Assembly (NCBI GenBank): GCA_019703815.1
Contig: AP023053.1
Location: forward strand, 110,995-174,994
Length of the DNA stretch: 64,000 bases
From: Thaumasiovibrio occultus
GTDB lineage: Bacteria; Pseudomonadota; Gammaproteobacteria; Enterobacterales; Vibrionaceae
Reading direction: 5' to 3'
The position numbers and the translations under genes are program-made. Positions 15,927 to 25,771 of this stretch are shown here, one piece after another. The notes under the pieces were generated by a model, which was not told the origin of the DNA, did no database searches, and saw only the letters and a program-made list of their open reading frames with translations. Numbering within the stretch: position 1 is the first letter of the stretch; each line of letters opens with the position of its first letter.

Positions 15927-17756
15927 ATGGACCAGAATTTCTTTGCGGATTACTTTGCCAAACTCCAGGAAGTAAACCAGCAATGGTGGAAGGAACTGGA
16001 TTCTGGCAAGTCCGCGCTAAACTCACCTCTGAATCGCGCCTTGAATGAGCTGAACATGGAAGACACCGCCAAACTGTTGGAAGGTGCGATGAAGCAGCCG
16101 TCAAATCTGGTGAAAGTTCAGATGAACTGGTGGGAAAAGCAATTGCAAATTTGGCAAAACGTGGTGATGGAGCCAAATGAGGGTGATCCGATAGTTCAGG
16201 CCGAGCGTGGTGACAAACGCTTTGCTGACGATGCGTGGCAGGAAGAAGCAATCTATAACTTCATCAAGCAATCTTACCTGTTATTCGGTGAAACCCTTCT
16301 TAAAACGATTGAAGCCGTCGATGGCATCGATGATCGCGCTCGTGATCGACTCACTTTCTTCACCCGCCAAACCATCAATGCGATGTCTCCCAGTAACTTT
16401 ATCAGTACCAACCCAGAGCTCTTCAAGCTAACAATTGAAAGCAACGGGCAAAACTTGGTGAAGGGACTGGAGCTATTGCAGGAAGACATCAAATCGAGCT
16501 CTGATGTACTAAAAATCAGAATGACGAACAGTGATGCCTTCCAACTTGGTCGTGATATTGCCACGACGGAAGGTGGTGTTGTCTTTAAGAACGAGCTGTT
16601 TGAGCTGATCCAATACAAGGCGAAAACAGAGCAGGTCAGCAAAGTGCCTGTATTGATCGTTCCGCCATTTATCAACAAGTACTACATTCTCGACTTGCGT
16701 GAGAAGAACTCGTTGGTGAACTGGTTAGTCGAGCAAGGCCACACTGTCTTCTTAATGTCGTGGCGTAATCCAGACGCTTCCATGCGCGATGTAGACTTTG
16801 AAGACTATGTACTGGATGGGGTTGCGAAGGCTGTTGATACGGTTGAAGCGGTTACGGGTGAAAAACAATGCAATGCGGTGGGGTATTGTATCGGTGGTAC
16901 CTTGCTAGCAACGACAACCGCATATTATGCCGCTCGTCGTATGCGTCAGCGTTTTAAATCAACGACGTATTTCACCACTTTGCTCGACTTCTCGATGCCG
17001 GGTGAGATTGGTGCCTACGTCAACGAGCAAATGGTGTCCGCCATCGCTGCGCAAAATAGCCTGAAAGGTTATCTTGACGGACGTTCGCTCAGTGTCACCT
17101 TCTCGTTATTGCGTGAGAACAGCTTGTATTGGAACTACTATGTCGACAATTATCTGAAGGGGAATACTCCTGTTGATTTCGACTTGCTGTATTGGAACAG
17201 CGACAGTACCAATGTCAGTGCTGCGTGCCACAATACGTTGCTGCGTAATCTCTACCTCGAGAATCGATTAGCGCAGAAACAAGGTATTAAAGTCGGTGGT
17301 GTGTGGATTGATCTTGAAAAAGTCAAAACACCTTCTTACTTTATCTCGACTAAAGATGATCATATCGCGCTTTGGGAAGGAACCTACATTGGTGCCCGTA
17401 AGCTGAGTGGCGATACTACTTTTGTGCTTGGTGAATCGGGGCACATCGCAGGTATTGTGAACCACCCATCGAAGAACAAGTACGGTTACTACGTCAATGA
17501 GAGCAAGACAGACTCTGCACAAGAGTGGTTCTCGGGCGCTGAGCGTAAAGATGGATCGTGGTGGACACACTGGCAAGCGTGGGTCACTCAATTTAGTCCG
17601 GAAGAGAAAGTCGACGCACGCGACGTGGGTGCCGAGGAGTATCCGGTTCTGAGTGCCGCGCCGGGAGATTATGTGAAGCAGACCTTGCCGATCAAACCGA
17701 CGCGTTCCGCTGAGACCGTTGCTAAAGCGGCAACAGAAGTTGAGAGCGAATCATAG
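15927..17756 (+). CDS. phaC: Class I polyhydroxyalkanoate synthase
   Basis: PhaC polymerises (R)-3-hydroxyacyl-CoA into granules of polyester. The protein has 609 residues, as expected for class I. The lipase-like box GYCIGG carries the nucleophile C321. The likely partners are D478 in KDDHIALW and H506 in GESGHIAG, spaced as in the well-studied Cupriavidus enzyme (319/480/508). The N-terminal ~190 residues form the poly-beta-hydroxybutyrate polymerase N domain. The ATG follows AGGGGTC. It is the last gene of the operon and needs no PhaE or PhaR partner. Confidence 0.96.
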   Translation: MDQNFFADYFAKLQEVNQQWWKELDSGKSALNSPLNRALNELNMEDTAKLLEGAMKQPSNLVKVQMNWWEKQLQIWQNVVMEPNEGDPIVQAERGDKRFADDAWQEEAIYNFIKQSYLLFGETLLKTIEAVDGIDDRARDRLTFFTRQTINAMSPSNFISTNPELFKLTIESNGQNLVKGLELLQEDIKSSSDVLKIRMTNSDAFQLGRDIATTEGGVVFKNELFELIQYKAKTEQVSKVPVLIVPPFINKYYILDLREKNSLVNWLVEQGHTVFLMSWRNPDASMRDVDFEDYVLDGVAKAVDTVEAVTGEKQCNAVGYCIGGTLLATTTAYYAARRMRQRFKSTTYFTTLLDFSMPGEIGAYVNEQMVSAIAAQNSLKGYLDGRSLSVTFSLLRENSLYWNYYVDNYLKGNTPVDFDLLYWNSDSTNVSAACHNTLLRNLYLENRLAQKQGIKVGGVWIDLEKVKTPSYFISTKDDHIALWEGTYIGARKLSGDTTFVLGESGHIAGIVNHPSKNKYGYYVNESKTDSAQEWFSGAERKDGSWWTHWQAWVTQFSPEEKVDARDVGAEEYPVLSAAPGDYVKQTLPIKPTRSAETVAKAATEVESES

Positions 17757-17785
17757 CTGTCAGTCTGTGCTGTTCTTGCTAATTC

Positions 17786-17809
17786 AAAAAGGGGCAGCAG
17801 CCCCTTTTT
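17786..17809 (+). terminator. PHA operon terminator
   Basis: AAAAAGGGGC and GCCCCTTTTT form a 10-bp stem with an AGCA loop, about 30 bp after the phaC stop. The T-tract is part of the descending arm. Confidence 0.92.
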
Positions 17810-18120
17810 GCTATTATTAATGCCCTTCAGACCGATTTGTTACTCTTGTTTATTCTTGATAGCGGCAATCTCGCGTAGCCCGCGAGCACACTGATCTGCC
17901 TATTTTATTTCGGAATGGGCAAGTTACTGGCATTTTTCACAAGGTAAAGTAGATCGTGTCCTGTAATGGCATCTGGTTGGAATACTTAATCCCTAGCTGA
18001 GAGATGGTAGTGATGGCAATTTGTTTCAAATTCAGTCACTTTAGGTTGGCTTTGTTTATTTTGACGGCACTTTAGTCTATAAATATATCTATGCATCAGT
18101 CACCATAATGGACGTGGGAT
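17810..18120. other. Intergenic region before the sensor kinase
   Basis: No gene seen. A small hairpin (CTCGCG/CGCGAG, near 17871-17887) is the only structure noted. The promoter of the histidine kinase presumably lies in the AT-rich 18040-18110 part. Confidence 0.5.
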
Positions 18121-20778
18121 TTGTTCAACGATATCACCCTGAAAGCGAAGATCCGACTACTGGTTGTTGTACCACTATTGATCAGTGTATTGATGGTAGG
18201 GCGATTTCTCGCGCTACAATACGCTGAACTCGATCAGCTCGCTTCTACCCATCAACGTTATGAAACGCTCAATTTCTACACGCCTCTCATCCAAGATCTA
18301 AGAGCACTCCAACTTAATGCGGTGACTGGTGACAGCGATGTGGTGGCACAAAACCGGCTGGCTGCGCGAGCCGATAATGTGTTCACCCAGTACCAATTTC
18401 AGCACAATGCAGGGTTTGATGCGCTGGCACAAGAGTTGTCGGTGTGGTTGAAATTGCCGGCTTCGGGCCCATGGTTGGATCGTCTTGATTGGATATTAGC
18501 GACCTCAGACTGGCAGTCGCACTTTTTGCGTAATTTAGAAGCGATCCCGGTCGAAGTTGATGATGTCGTGTTGCGAGAAGGGATCTTATCTTACCAGCAG
18601 TTATTGTGGCTTCAGCATTATGTGAGTGAAGAGTTTATCTATCTGAGTATGATGATGACTCAGCCCAATGGGGTCGAACTCTACCATGAAAGGTTACTCA
18701 AAAATGTAGAGCGCCAGCAGGTTTATGCCGACCGTTATCTTTATGTCTATGCCAGTGAGCAGCAGATTGAAAGATTGCTCAATCTTTACACCTATTCTGC
18801 GTTCGTGGATGGGCAAGCCTTCCGCCAAGATATTTTATATAACCCGAATTTCGACCCTACTGATTGGCCGTTATGGCAAGCCGATGCGCAGCTCCGTTTG
18901 AGCTTACTCAGCAGTGTGATTGAAGCGGTCAAACTAGATATATCAGTACAAACCCAGCAGGATTATGCCTCAGCTCAAGCGGCGTTTTGGCTGACTATCG
19001 GCGCACTGATCTTACTATTTATTTTTACCTCCGGGCTGGGTATCGCGTTAGCAAAACGGATGCTGGAGTCTATTCGCGATGTCGATATCACGATGCGCAA
19101 GTTGGAAGCGGCAAAAGACTACAGCATACGAGTGCCGATCCGTGGCCGCGATGAATTCGCGCAATTGGCGGATACCCTTAATACATTGATTGATGAGCGC
19201 CATCGAAGTGAAACCAATTTGGTCGACGCTAAAGAAGAAGCTGAGCGCGCCAATCGTGCCAAAAGTATTTTTTTGGCGAACATGTCTCATGAAATCCGCA
19301 CCCCACTGAACGGTATTATCGGGATGTCGAATATCTTGGTGGATACCGAATTAGATCCTAAGCAAATGGAATATCTGGCGACGATTAAAAGCTCGTCGAA
19401 TGCCTTGCTATCTATTATTAACGATGTATTGGAAGTGTCTAAAATAGAGGCGGGAAGTGTCACTATTCATCCAGTTGAGAGCAACATCGAAGCGTTATGC
19501 TACGACGTTGCGGCGATCATTGCGCCGAAAGCGGCCGAAAAACAGATCACGTTTGAAGTCGATATTCAGGAAAAATTACCGCAGTTATTTAAAGCCGACG
19601 AGCATCGATTGAAGCAAATTTTGCTGAATTTGTTATCCAATGCCGTCAAATTTACCCAAGAAGGCGTGGTGCTGTTAACCCTGTCAGGTGAAGTAGTCGC
19701 AGGACGATTTAATGCCACCTTTAGTGTTGAGGATAGCGGCATTGGTATCGATGAAAATCAACTCGATAATATCTTCAAGCCTTTCAAACAAGAAGATGAC
19801 TCCACGACGCGACGTTTTGGTGGTACAGGGCTGGGACTCAGCATTTGTAAACAGCTAGCTGATTTGATGGGGGCTTCATTTTCAGTGAGTAGCATCAAAG
19901 GTAGCGGTAGTGTGTTTTCACTCTATATCGAAATGCCAGTGGTGCAGTTGCAATCAGAATATACGCCGGCGAGGCATGCGTCGGTGGTACTGGTGGATGA
20001 AAACAGTCTGAGTGCGAAATTGACTGAGCGGGAGTGCCGCCGGATCAAACTCGATTGTCATCGCTTCCAACATGTTTATCAAGCCGCCGAGTTTTTGGGC
20101 GCCGATCCTACGCCAACAGGCATTGGTGCAATATTAGTGCGCTATCAACCGAGTATGTCGGATGCGCAGTTGGAAAGCCTGAGCAAAATTGCACCGGTGG
20201 TTTTACTGGTCAATTCGGGACAATCGGTCTTGGTTCAATCGGGTTTCAAACTGATGCATACGCTTCCCGCACGCGGTCAGCGGTTGCGTCAGATCTTGCT
20301 AAGTGTGGTGAACGATAAACTTGTTTTACTGAGGGAGCCCAGCAAAGAGGTGGTGGAAACGCAGAGCCACAATGCAGAGATCCTATTGGTCGAAGATAAC
20401 GCCATTAACATGCAAGTCGCGAAAACGGTGTTAGTGAAAGCGGGCTTTACCGTCCATACCGCTGAAGATGGCAAAGAAGCGATCGACGTATGGTTAAACA
20501 ACGAGGTTGATTTGGTGCTGATGGATTGCATGATGCCAGTGATGGATGGCTTTGAAGCAACGCGACAAATTCGCGCTATTGAGAAACAGCTCCACAGTGA
20601 GCCAGTACCGATCATCGCATTGACGGCGAGTGTACTCGATGAAGATATTCGTTTGTGTTATCAGGCAGGAATGGATGGCTACGTACCGAAGCCGTTTGAA
20701 AATCAACAGTTGATTGGAACGATAGAGAAGCATTTAGTAACCAAAGCGCCAGAGAGCGGCGCTTTGGTTGCCAAGTAG
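18121..20778 (+). CDS. Hybrid sensor histidine kinase with degenerate and intact receivers
   Basis: An 885-residue inner membrane hybrid kinase. Order of parts: transmembrane helix 1 (residues ~10-30), a ~255-residue periplasmic sensor, helix 2 (~289-311), HAMP, HisKA with phosphoacceptor H390 ([11 protein letters not shown]), and HATPase with N-box [16 protein letters not shown] and [10 protein letters not shown] receiver-like domain at ~620-730 has lost the phosphorylatable Asp ([12 protein letters not shown]). A C-terminal receiver has LLVEDN, D802 in [11 protein letters not shown] and the lysine in PKPF. The start is TTG at 18121. No ATG is available and the first helix begins at once, so this is the best choice. 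No adjacent regulator; its partner and signal are unknown. Confidence 0.88.
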   Translation: MFNDITLKAKIRLLVVVPLLISVLMVGRFLALQYAELDQLASTHQRYETLNFYTPLIQDLRALQLNAVTGDSDVVAQNRLAARADNVFTQYQFQHNAGFDALAQELSVWLKLPASGPWLDRLDWILATSDWQSHFLRNLEAIPVEVDDVVLREGILSYQQLLWLQHYVSEEFIYLSMMMTQPNGVELYHERLLKNVERQQVYADRYLYVYASEQQIERLLNLYTYSAFVDGQAFRQDILYNPNFDPTDWPLWQADAQLRLSLLSSVIEAVKLDISVQTQQDYASAQAAFWLTIGALILLFIFTSGLGIALAKRMLESIRDVDITMRKLEAAKDYSIRVPIRGRDEFAQLADTLNTLIDERHRSETNLVDAKEEAERANRAKSIFLANMSHEIRTPLNGIIGMSNILVDTELDPKQMEYLATIKSSSNALLSIINDVLEVSKIEAGSVTIHPVESNIEALCYDVAAIIAPKAAEKQITFEVDIQEKLPQLFKADEHRLKQILLNLLSNAVKFTQEGVVLLTLSGEVVAGRFNATFSVEDSGIGIDENQLDNIFKPFKQEDDSTTRRFGGTGLGLSICKQLADLMGASFSVSSIKGSGSVFSLYIEMPVVQLQSEYTPARHASVVLVDENSLSAKLTERECRRIKLDCHRFQHVYQAAEFLGADPTPTGIGAILVRYQPSMSDAQLESLSKIAPVVLLVNSGQSVLVQSGFKLMHTLPARGQRLRQILLSVVNDKLVLLREPSKEVVETQSHNAEILLVEDNAINMQVAKTVLVKAGFTVHTAEDGKEAIDVWLNNEVDLVLMDCMMPVMDGFEATRQIRAIEKQLHSEPVPIIALTASVLDEDIRLCYQAGMDGYVPKPFENQQLIGTIEKHLVTKAPESGALVAK
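20739..20769. terminator. Hairpin inside the end of the kinase gene
   Basis: AACCAAAGCGCC (20739-20750) pairs perfectly with GGCGCTTTGGTT (20758-20769) around a 7-nt loop. It covers the last dozen codons of the kinase. The convergent MFS gene ends only 2 bp beyond the kinase stop. It probably serves both transcripts, although T-tracts are missing. Confidence 0.6.
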
Positions 20779-20780
20779 CA

Positions 20781-22001
20781 TTACGCGGTTTTTTCAACCA
20801 ACGCTTGCGTGTTTACTGGCTTGATCACAAGCGCAAGTACCACACACACTGCCATCATAGCGGCAGAGATGGTGTATGCCATGTCGAATACGCCAGTGCT
20901 ATCAACGACCATTGCCGCGATGATAGGACCGATCACACCACTTGTACCCCATGCAGTGTATAGCACGCCGAAGTTAGAGCCGTAGTTTTTAAGGCCGTAG
21001 AAATCGGTGGTTAGGGATGGGAATACCGCCAATAGTGTGCCGTAGCCTACACCCGCAAGAGCAGCACCAACAATCATGGTAAAGCCAGAGTCGTAAGATG
21101 CGAACAGCACCATGTTCAGACCTTGCAATACGAAAGCGATAAGCAGGGTACGTACGCCACCGATCTTGTCAGAAAGCATACCCATGATGACACGGCCACC
21201 GGTGTTAAATACCGCTAGAATAGCAACAAGGTAAGCAGCGTCTTCGATGCCTGCTTGCATGCCCGCGATAGACGTAACGTTACCGATCACCATTAGGCCC
21301 GCTGCTGAAGACAGTGCAAACATCAACCACATCATGTAGAACTGAGGCGTGGTGATCATTTGACGCCAGTTGGCATTGAATTGTGGCTTGCCTGAACCGT
21401 ACTGGTCTGCGTTTTTCGGCGCTTCTGGTTTGTAATCTTCAGGTGGGTTAACGATGGTAGAAGCCGCTGGAACCGCCACAAGCAGTACGCCGGCACCTAG
21501 AACCAAAAACGCGGTGCTGATGCTGTAAGATTTGATCAACCATGAAGTGATTGGCGCGAGGTATACAGACGCCATACCGAAACCACCCGCGATTAGACCA
21601 TTCACTAGGCCTTTCTTCGATGGGTGGAACCATTTCATTGCAGATGGGCTCAAACATGCGTAGCCAAAGCCGATACCTGTACCGGTCACCACACCGAAGG
21701 TGATGGTCAGTAGCATGACGTCTTCGCTAAAGCCTGACAGCAACATACCCATACCGGTTAGTACGGTACCGATCTGTAGAATACGACGAGGGCCGAAACG
21801 GTCTTGAAGGTTACCTGCTACCAACAGAGAAAGTGCAAAAACAACAATGGCGGTGGTGTAAGGTAGTGATGCTTCAGCATTGGTCCAGCCGAATTCGGTT
21901 ACCAAGGCTTTTTTCATTACGCTCCAGGCGTATAGGATGCCCATGCACAGGTTTACAATGATACCTGCGATAAGAATACGCATCGCTTTATCGAATTTCA
22001 T
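20781..22001 (-). CDS. OFA-family MFS transporter (oxalate/formate antiporter-like)
   Basis: A 406-residue inner membrane protein with 12 predicted helices. It resembles the OFA family of major facilitators, whose members carry oxalate, formate, lactate or pyruvate. Family-like features are the N-terminal NLCMGILYAWSVMKKAL, the loop GNLQDRFGPRRIL, the helix-4/5 stretch GTGIGFGYACLSP, the cytoplasmic PPEDYKPE before helix 7 and the loop 8-9 GMLSDKIGG. The start ATG is close to the first helix. It is convergent with the sensor kinase. The substrate cannot be read from sequence; a monocarboxylate is the most likely guess. Confidence 0.85.
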   Translation of the reverse strand: MKFDKAMRILIAGIIVNLCMGILYAWSVMKKALVTEFGWTNAEASLPYTTAIVVFALSLLVAGNLQDRFGPRRILQIGTVLTGMGMLLSGFSEDVMLLTITFGVVTGTGIGFGYACLSPSAMKWFHPSKKGLVNGLIAGGFGMASVYLAPITSWLIKSYSISTAFLVLGAGVLLVAVPAASTIVNPPEDYKPEAPKNADQYGSGKPQFNANWRQMITTPQFYMMWLMFALSSAAGLMVIGNVTSIAGMQAGIEDAAYLVAILAVFNTGGRVIMGMLSDKIGGVRTLLIAFVLQGLNMVLFASYDSGFTMIVGAALAGVGYGTLLAVFPSLTTDFYGLKNYGSNFGVLYTAWGTSGVIGPIIAAMVVDSTGVFDMAYTISAAMMAVCVVLALVIKPVNTQALVEKTA

Positions 22002-22291
22002 GCAATCGTCTCTAAGTCGGTTAAGGCAGCAGCACTTGGTACTGTTGCGGTCAGAATGAAAAGAACAGTTATAAAAATTAGTGTAGGAAATTCAAAATTA
22101 GTTGTGGATCTCCTAATCTGGCCGCGGATTGTAACAGAAAATGACCGCATTGAAAGCTTAAAACGGCGCTAATTTGAAGGTTTTTTATTCGCTGTTTCAT
22201 AATCAGAGATTTTGTCTGGATAAATAACGATAAAAGTGTGGGATTTGCTTAATTAGATATTGTGCTTAATCATTGTTTTAATGAGGAAAAA

Positions 22292-22603
22292 ATGGAAATT
22301 AGTGGTAAAAGTTGTGCTTGGCTCGTAACTTGGTTATTCGTCTTGTTTTCTAGTGCTGCACTCGCTAAAAGCTATTCTATTTCAGTGGGTGAAGCTGCGT
22401 CTGAGCCCGCCGCCATGTTACCGGTTGAACCGCATATTGTCGTGACCGGTACCAGTGAGCATCGTATCTGCCTTTATGAAGGGAAGCCGTACTCACTCGG
22501 TGCTTATTTACCTCTCGGCGAGTTTACCTTGGAATGTGTGCCTGAAAACGACGTTGAGACTAACGGCAGATTACGCTGGCAGCGGGTGGAGTCGCCCAAG
22601 TGA
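22292..22603 (+). CDS. DUF1496-like small secreted protein
   Basis: A 103-residue precursor with a signal peptide (WLVTWLFVLFSSAALA at residues 9-24). The mature part contains HRICLYEGKPYSLGA and FTLEC, which fit the DUF1496 pattern of two cysteines around a CxYxGKxYSxGA motif. These are probably periplasmic proteins of unknown function with one disulfide. The ATG at 22292 follows GAGGAAAAA, so it is preferred over an upstream in-frame start at 22262. It stands alone between the divergent OFA transporter and the helicase. Confidence 0.7.
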   Translation: MEISGKSCAWLVTWLFVLFSSAALAKSYSISVGEAASEPAAMLPVEPHIVVTGTSEHRICLYEGKPYSLGAYLPLGEFTLECVPENDVETNGRLRWQRVESPK

Positions 22604-22858
22604 CTTTTTTCTTAGTAGACCATTAATCGCGGGTCAGGGGTTTTTCGCTCGCTATGGCTTGGGCATCAGGCTACATCCTAGAGGGTTGGTCAATCTCGTC
22701 GCGTTGGATTGCAAGTGTTGGGTAATTTGTAGTGGGTACCCACTAACTAAATGTGGCCTTTCGATAAACGCGGCGCAATGGCTGAGACGGTGTTGAAAAA
22801 TGTCGAGGTAATCATCATAACACTCTGCTAGTATCGCGTTTTTTGCAGGAGCCTATTT

Positions 22859-24079
22859 ATGTCGCTGTTTTCTCATTTCCCTTTGCCGATCAGTCAAACC
22901 CTTGCAGATCTCGGCTATAACACTCCGACGCAGGTGCAAGAGCAAGCAATGCCAGCGATCCGTGAAGGGCGAGATGTCATGGCGGCGGCGCAAACCGGGA
23001 CAGGAAAAACGGCTGCTTTTGTTTTGCCATTACTAGAGCAGATTCTGCTACATCCGCAAGATACCCCAAGTGTCGTCGTGTTAGTACCTACGCGCGAGCT
23101 GGCGACGCAAGTGTCAGAGAAAGCGCAACAGTATGCTACCGATACTGGTGTCTCAGTGGTTGCTCTGTATGGTGGCGTGAGCATGCGGCCGCAAGTACAG
23201 CGCTTAAACGCTGGCGCCGATATTATCGTTGCTACGCCTGGACGTTTGCTCGATCACATGTTCAACAAAACCTTTGATCCGCGCCAAGTGAAAACTGTGG
23301 TGTTAGACGAAGCAGATCGAATGTTAGATCTCGGTTTTATGGATGAAGTGAAACGCATCTTCCAGCGTTTGTCGAAAGAGCGTCAGACCTTGTGCTTTTC
23401 CGCGACGTATCCACAACAAGTGCGTCGTTTTGCTTTTCGCTTGCTCAATGATCCCGTTTGCATTGATGTTGATACGGCGAATCAGGCAGCGGCAACAGTG
23501 ATTCAAAAAGCGCATCCGGTGAATACTTCACGTAAGCGCGAGCTTTTATCGTATCTCATTGGCAGCCAGAACCTTCAGCAGGTTCTAGTGTTTACGAAAA
23601 CGCGCGCCAGCACAGACAAGCTCGCCAAAGAGCTGTGCCTTGATGGCTTAGAAGCAGAATCTATCCACGGTGAAAAAAGCCAAGGCGCACGTGAGCGAGC
23701 GCTAGCCGGTTTCCGTGAGGGTAAAATTCGGGTGCTGGTGGCGACTGATGTGGCCGCCCGTGGCATTGATATTCCACAGCTCGATACCTTGTTTAACTAT
23801 GAATTACCGCATCAGCCTGAAGATTATGTGCATCGTATTGGGCGTACCGGTCGTGCGGGGAATTCAGGGACGGCAGTTACTTTGCTTGCGCCAACGGAAG
23901 AGGGCATGCTCTCGGCTATCGAAACCTTGATCGGCGAGCGTATTCCTCAGCATTGGTTGGAAGACTATGCCCCAACGGTAGAGGAAGAGAAAGAGCAAGT
24001 GAACAAGCGAGGTGGCCGTGGTGGTGCCAAGCGTCGTTTAAAACAACAATTGCTTAAGCAGGCGCAAAAACGTCGCTAA
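22859..24079 (+). CDS. DEAD-box RNA helicase, RhlE-like
   Basis: A 406-residue ATP-dependent RNA helicase. Visible motifs: Q motif (GYNTPTQVQEQAMP), Walker A AQTGTGKT (residues 44-51), PTRELA, TPGRLLDH, VLDEADRMLDLGF, SAT, the VLVATDVAARGID segment and HRIGRTGRAG. It ends with a basic, Gly/Arg-rich tail (NKRGGRGGAKRRLKQ) that probably binds RNA. It lacks the long C-terminal domains of DeaD or DbpA and is closest to the RhlE group. Role: RNA remodelling in ribosome assembly or mRNA decay. GGAG precedes the ATG at 22859. Confidence 0.93.
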   Translation: MSLFSHFPLPISQTLADLGYNTPTQVQEQAMPAIREGRDVMAAAQTGTGKTAAFVLPLLEQILLHPQDTPSVVVLVPTRELATQVSEKAQQYATDTGVSVVALYGGVSMRPQVQRLNAGADIIVATPGRLLDHMFNKTFDPRQVKTVVLDEADRMLDLGFMDEVKRIFQRLSKERQTLCFSATYPQQVRRFAFRLLNDPVCIDVDTANQAAATVIQKAHPVNTSRKRELLSYLIGSQNLQQVLVFTKTRASTDKLAKELCLDGLEAESIHGEKSQGARERALAGFREGKIRVLVATDVAARGIDIPQLDTLFNYELPHQPEDYVHRIGRTGRAGNSGTAVTLLAPTEEGMLSAIETLIGERIPQHWLEDYAPTVEEEKEQVNKRGGRGGAKRRLKQQLLKQAQKRR

Positions 24080-24208
24080 ACCACAATAGTTGTTCTTCTG
24101 GTGGATATTTTATGCGGCCATATTGGAATGTGGCCGCTTGCTTTGCTTGCCGTTTGCTATTCAATCTAAGCTAAATCCGGTTTATGTTGATTCTGGGGAG
24201 TAGAAGGA

Positions 24209-24676
24209 TTAGCGGTTGGGATCTTGCCATGCGAGGGTTCCATATAGAGGCACGGTTGAGAGCGAATGTTTGTAACTCCCTTCTAGCTCTTTGGTGGAAT
24301 AGCTCAGATAGATCAGCGATTGCGAGTTTTGATCGTATATCCGGCGGATTTTCAGGGTCTTAAACAACACACTTTTTGACGCCGTAAAAACCACTTCACC
24401 GCTCAGTGAATCATCAATGTTCTCTACCATCTCAGCGGTAATTTCGCCCGTTTGACGGCAAGAGATCCCCATGTCTGAAGGATCAGAGAGATCTAAATTC
24501 CCTTTAACGTGGCTGATATGGCAAGTCACGCCGGAAATTTCAGGATCTTCAAAGCTCTCAATTTTGATGTCTTTGGAGGTCAATAAGCCAAGGCTGACAT
24601 CACCGACATTGTCGTTGCCACAGCCGGCAAGTAAGCCAAGGGTGAGTAGGCTGATGAGCTTGTTACATGGTGTCAT
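24209..24676 (-). CDS. creA: CreA-family lipoprotein
   Basis: A 155-residue CreA family protein. Family features are TSKDIKIESFEDPEISGVTC, SDPSDMGISCRQ, VLFKTLKIRRIYD and LIYLSYSTKELEGS, in this order. CreA of E. coli is a periplasmic protein of unknown biochemical role despite its catabolite-regulation name. This copy has a lipobox (LGLLAGC, residues 13-19), so it is likely a lipoprotein. No creB/creC genes are nearby. The ATG at 24676 has an upstream AGGAGAATT Shine-Dalgarno. Confidence 0.85.
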   Translation of the reverse strand: MTPCNKLISLLTLGLLAGCGNDNVGDVSLGLLTSKDIKIESFEDPEISGVTCHISHVKGNLDLSDPSDMGISCRQTGEITAEMVENIDDSLSGEVVFTASKSVLFKTLKIRRIYDQNSQSLIYLSYSTKELEGSYKHSLSTVPLYGTLAWQDPNR

Positions 24677-24902
24677 TATAATTCTCCTGAAATTTAAGGC
24701 GTTAGCTTGTCGAAGCGGGGTAATTATTGTTAAGCATTAGCGCCGTTGTCTCGAAGGGGGCATACTGCCTTACGTTTTTCATATTATGCGTTCGAGTTGA
24801 TAGTGTAGTGGTCAAATGGGTGGCTGGAAATGCTAACGATGCTGCATCCGATCGGATTTTCAGTATAATGCGCACAGATAAATTAGAACAGGATACATCA
24901 AG

Positions 24903-25088
24903 ATGAACGATACCCTAGATCTGTTAAATCAAATTGGTGCTGGCGCGGAAAAAGAAGCCGAGTTACCTGAGCGTAGTATTGAAGAGCAGCGCAAAATTGT
25001 TGCAGAGCTAAAGCGTTTGGAAGAAGCGGGTGAACTTACCCCTGAGCTATTGCAAGCGTATATGACCGGTGAAAAAACCGTCGACTAA
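24903..25088 (+). CDS. Small acidic helical protein of unknown function
   Basis: A 61-residue protein, very rich in Glu and Leu (NDTLDLLNQIGAGAEKEAE, EEQRKIVAELKRLEEAGEL), probably two or three helices ending in LLQAYMTGEKTVD. No membrane segment. The ATG follows AGGATACATCAAG. The reading frame sits between a plausible promoter region (TATAATG at 24865-24871) and a strong terminator, which supports a real monocistronic gene. Function not recognised. Confidence 0.75.
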   Translation: MNDTLDLLNQIGAGAEKEAELPERSIEEQRKIVAELKRLEEAGELTPELLQAYMTGEKTVD

Positions 25089-25092
25089 TAAG

Positions 25093-25117
25093 AACGTCAG
25101 CATTGCTGACGTTTTTT
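25093..25117 (+). terminator. Terminator of the 61-residue gene
   Basis: AACGTCAGC and GCTGACGTT form a 9-bp stem with an ATT loop, followed by a T-run (GTTTTTTCG), 4 bp after the stop codon. Confidence 0.92.
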
Positions 25118-25148
25118 CGTTTAAGGCTGAGTTTGTGCTAGCTGGACG

Positions 25149-25409
25149 TTAACTCAGCCATTCATGATCGGCGGGTAGCATTTTACTGATCCAAATGATC
25201 AACTTATGCTTCATGTTTGGACCGTCTTCTTTATCCAGCGGCAGTGCAGTGATTTGTTTATCTTGCACTAAGAGGCGATAGACAACCTCGATTTTGACCG
25301 GTTGTGCAGTGCTTTGTGGCAGAGTTTCGTAGCCGCGTTTTTTCGCATAGGCCAACCCAACCTCAAGCGCTTTTTTGATCAATTGGGCTTCGTGGCGAAA
25401 TTTCTTCAT
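25149..25409 (-). CDS. DUF5062 family protein
   Basis: An 86-residue soluble protein with the beginning MKKFRHEAQLIKKALEVGLA and the next segment YAKKRGYETLP, which I recognise as DUF5062, a small family found mainly in vibrios. The rest is VKIEVVYRLLVQD and KHKLIIWISKMLP. Function unknown. The start ATG has AAGGAG eight bases upstream. It is convergent with the 61-residue gene. Confidence 0.8.
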   Translation of the reverse strand: MKKFRHEAQLIKKALEVGLAYAKKRGYETLPQSTAQPVKIEVVYRLLVQDKQITALPLDKEDGPNMKHKLIIWISKMLPADHEWLS

Positions 25410-25771
25410 GCGTTCTCCTTAAGCCGAGGGTCTGAATTCAGCATACCCAACTCACCTGTTCTTGCACTTAACTTATTGTTGAAAAACAGGCGCTAATCAC
25501 AAAGTTTGCTGCTATTTGGCGATGCTTTAGTCGCTGCATTCCTTAGCAAAGAGGAAAGATGGATGGCGGCTAGATAATAAACGGTAAATAACGTGAAACG
25601 GCCATCTTTTACTCACGAAGAGTGAAAATCGTAACTTGATAAAGCGAGTGGACTGGCTCAAGTGACAGCGGATTGGCAAAAATGAAAGGGAAGAGATAAA
25701 AACGGCGTTTAAGAATAAACGCCGTTTAGTCGTAACGAGCACAGCATAGTGCTCACAAGCCCATATTATGT
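25410..25771. other. Intergenic region with the terminator of the leftward RND operon
   Basis: No gene seen; a 71-codon Arg/Ser-rich frame at 25527-25742 is not protein-like. AAACGGCGTTTA (25700-25711) pairs perfectly with TAAACGCCGTTT (25716-25727) around AGAA, and TTTATC follows on the minus strand. This hairpin is the likely terminator of the RND genes ending at 25772. Confidence 0.6.

Noticed and set aside
25527-25742. A 71-codon minus-strand frame
   Set aside because: It is Arg/Ser-rich, lacks a Shine-Dalgarno and contains the RND operon terminator hairpin.
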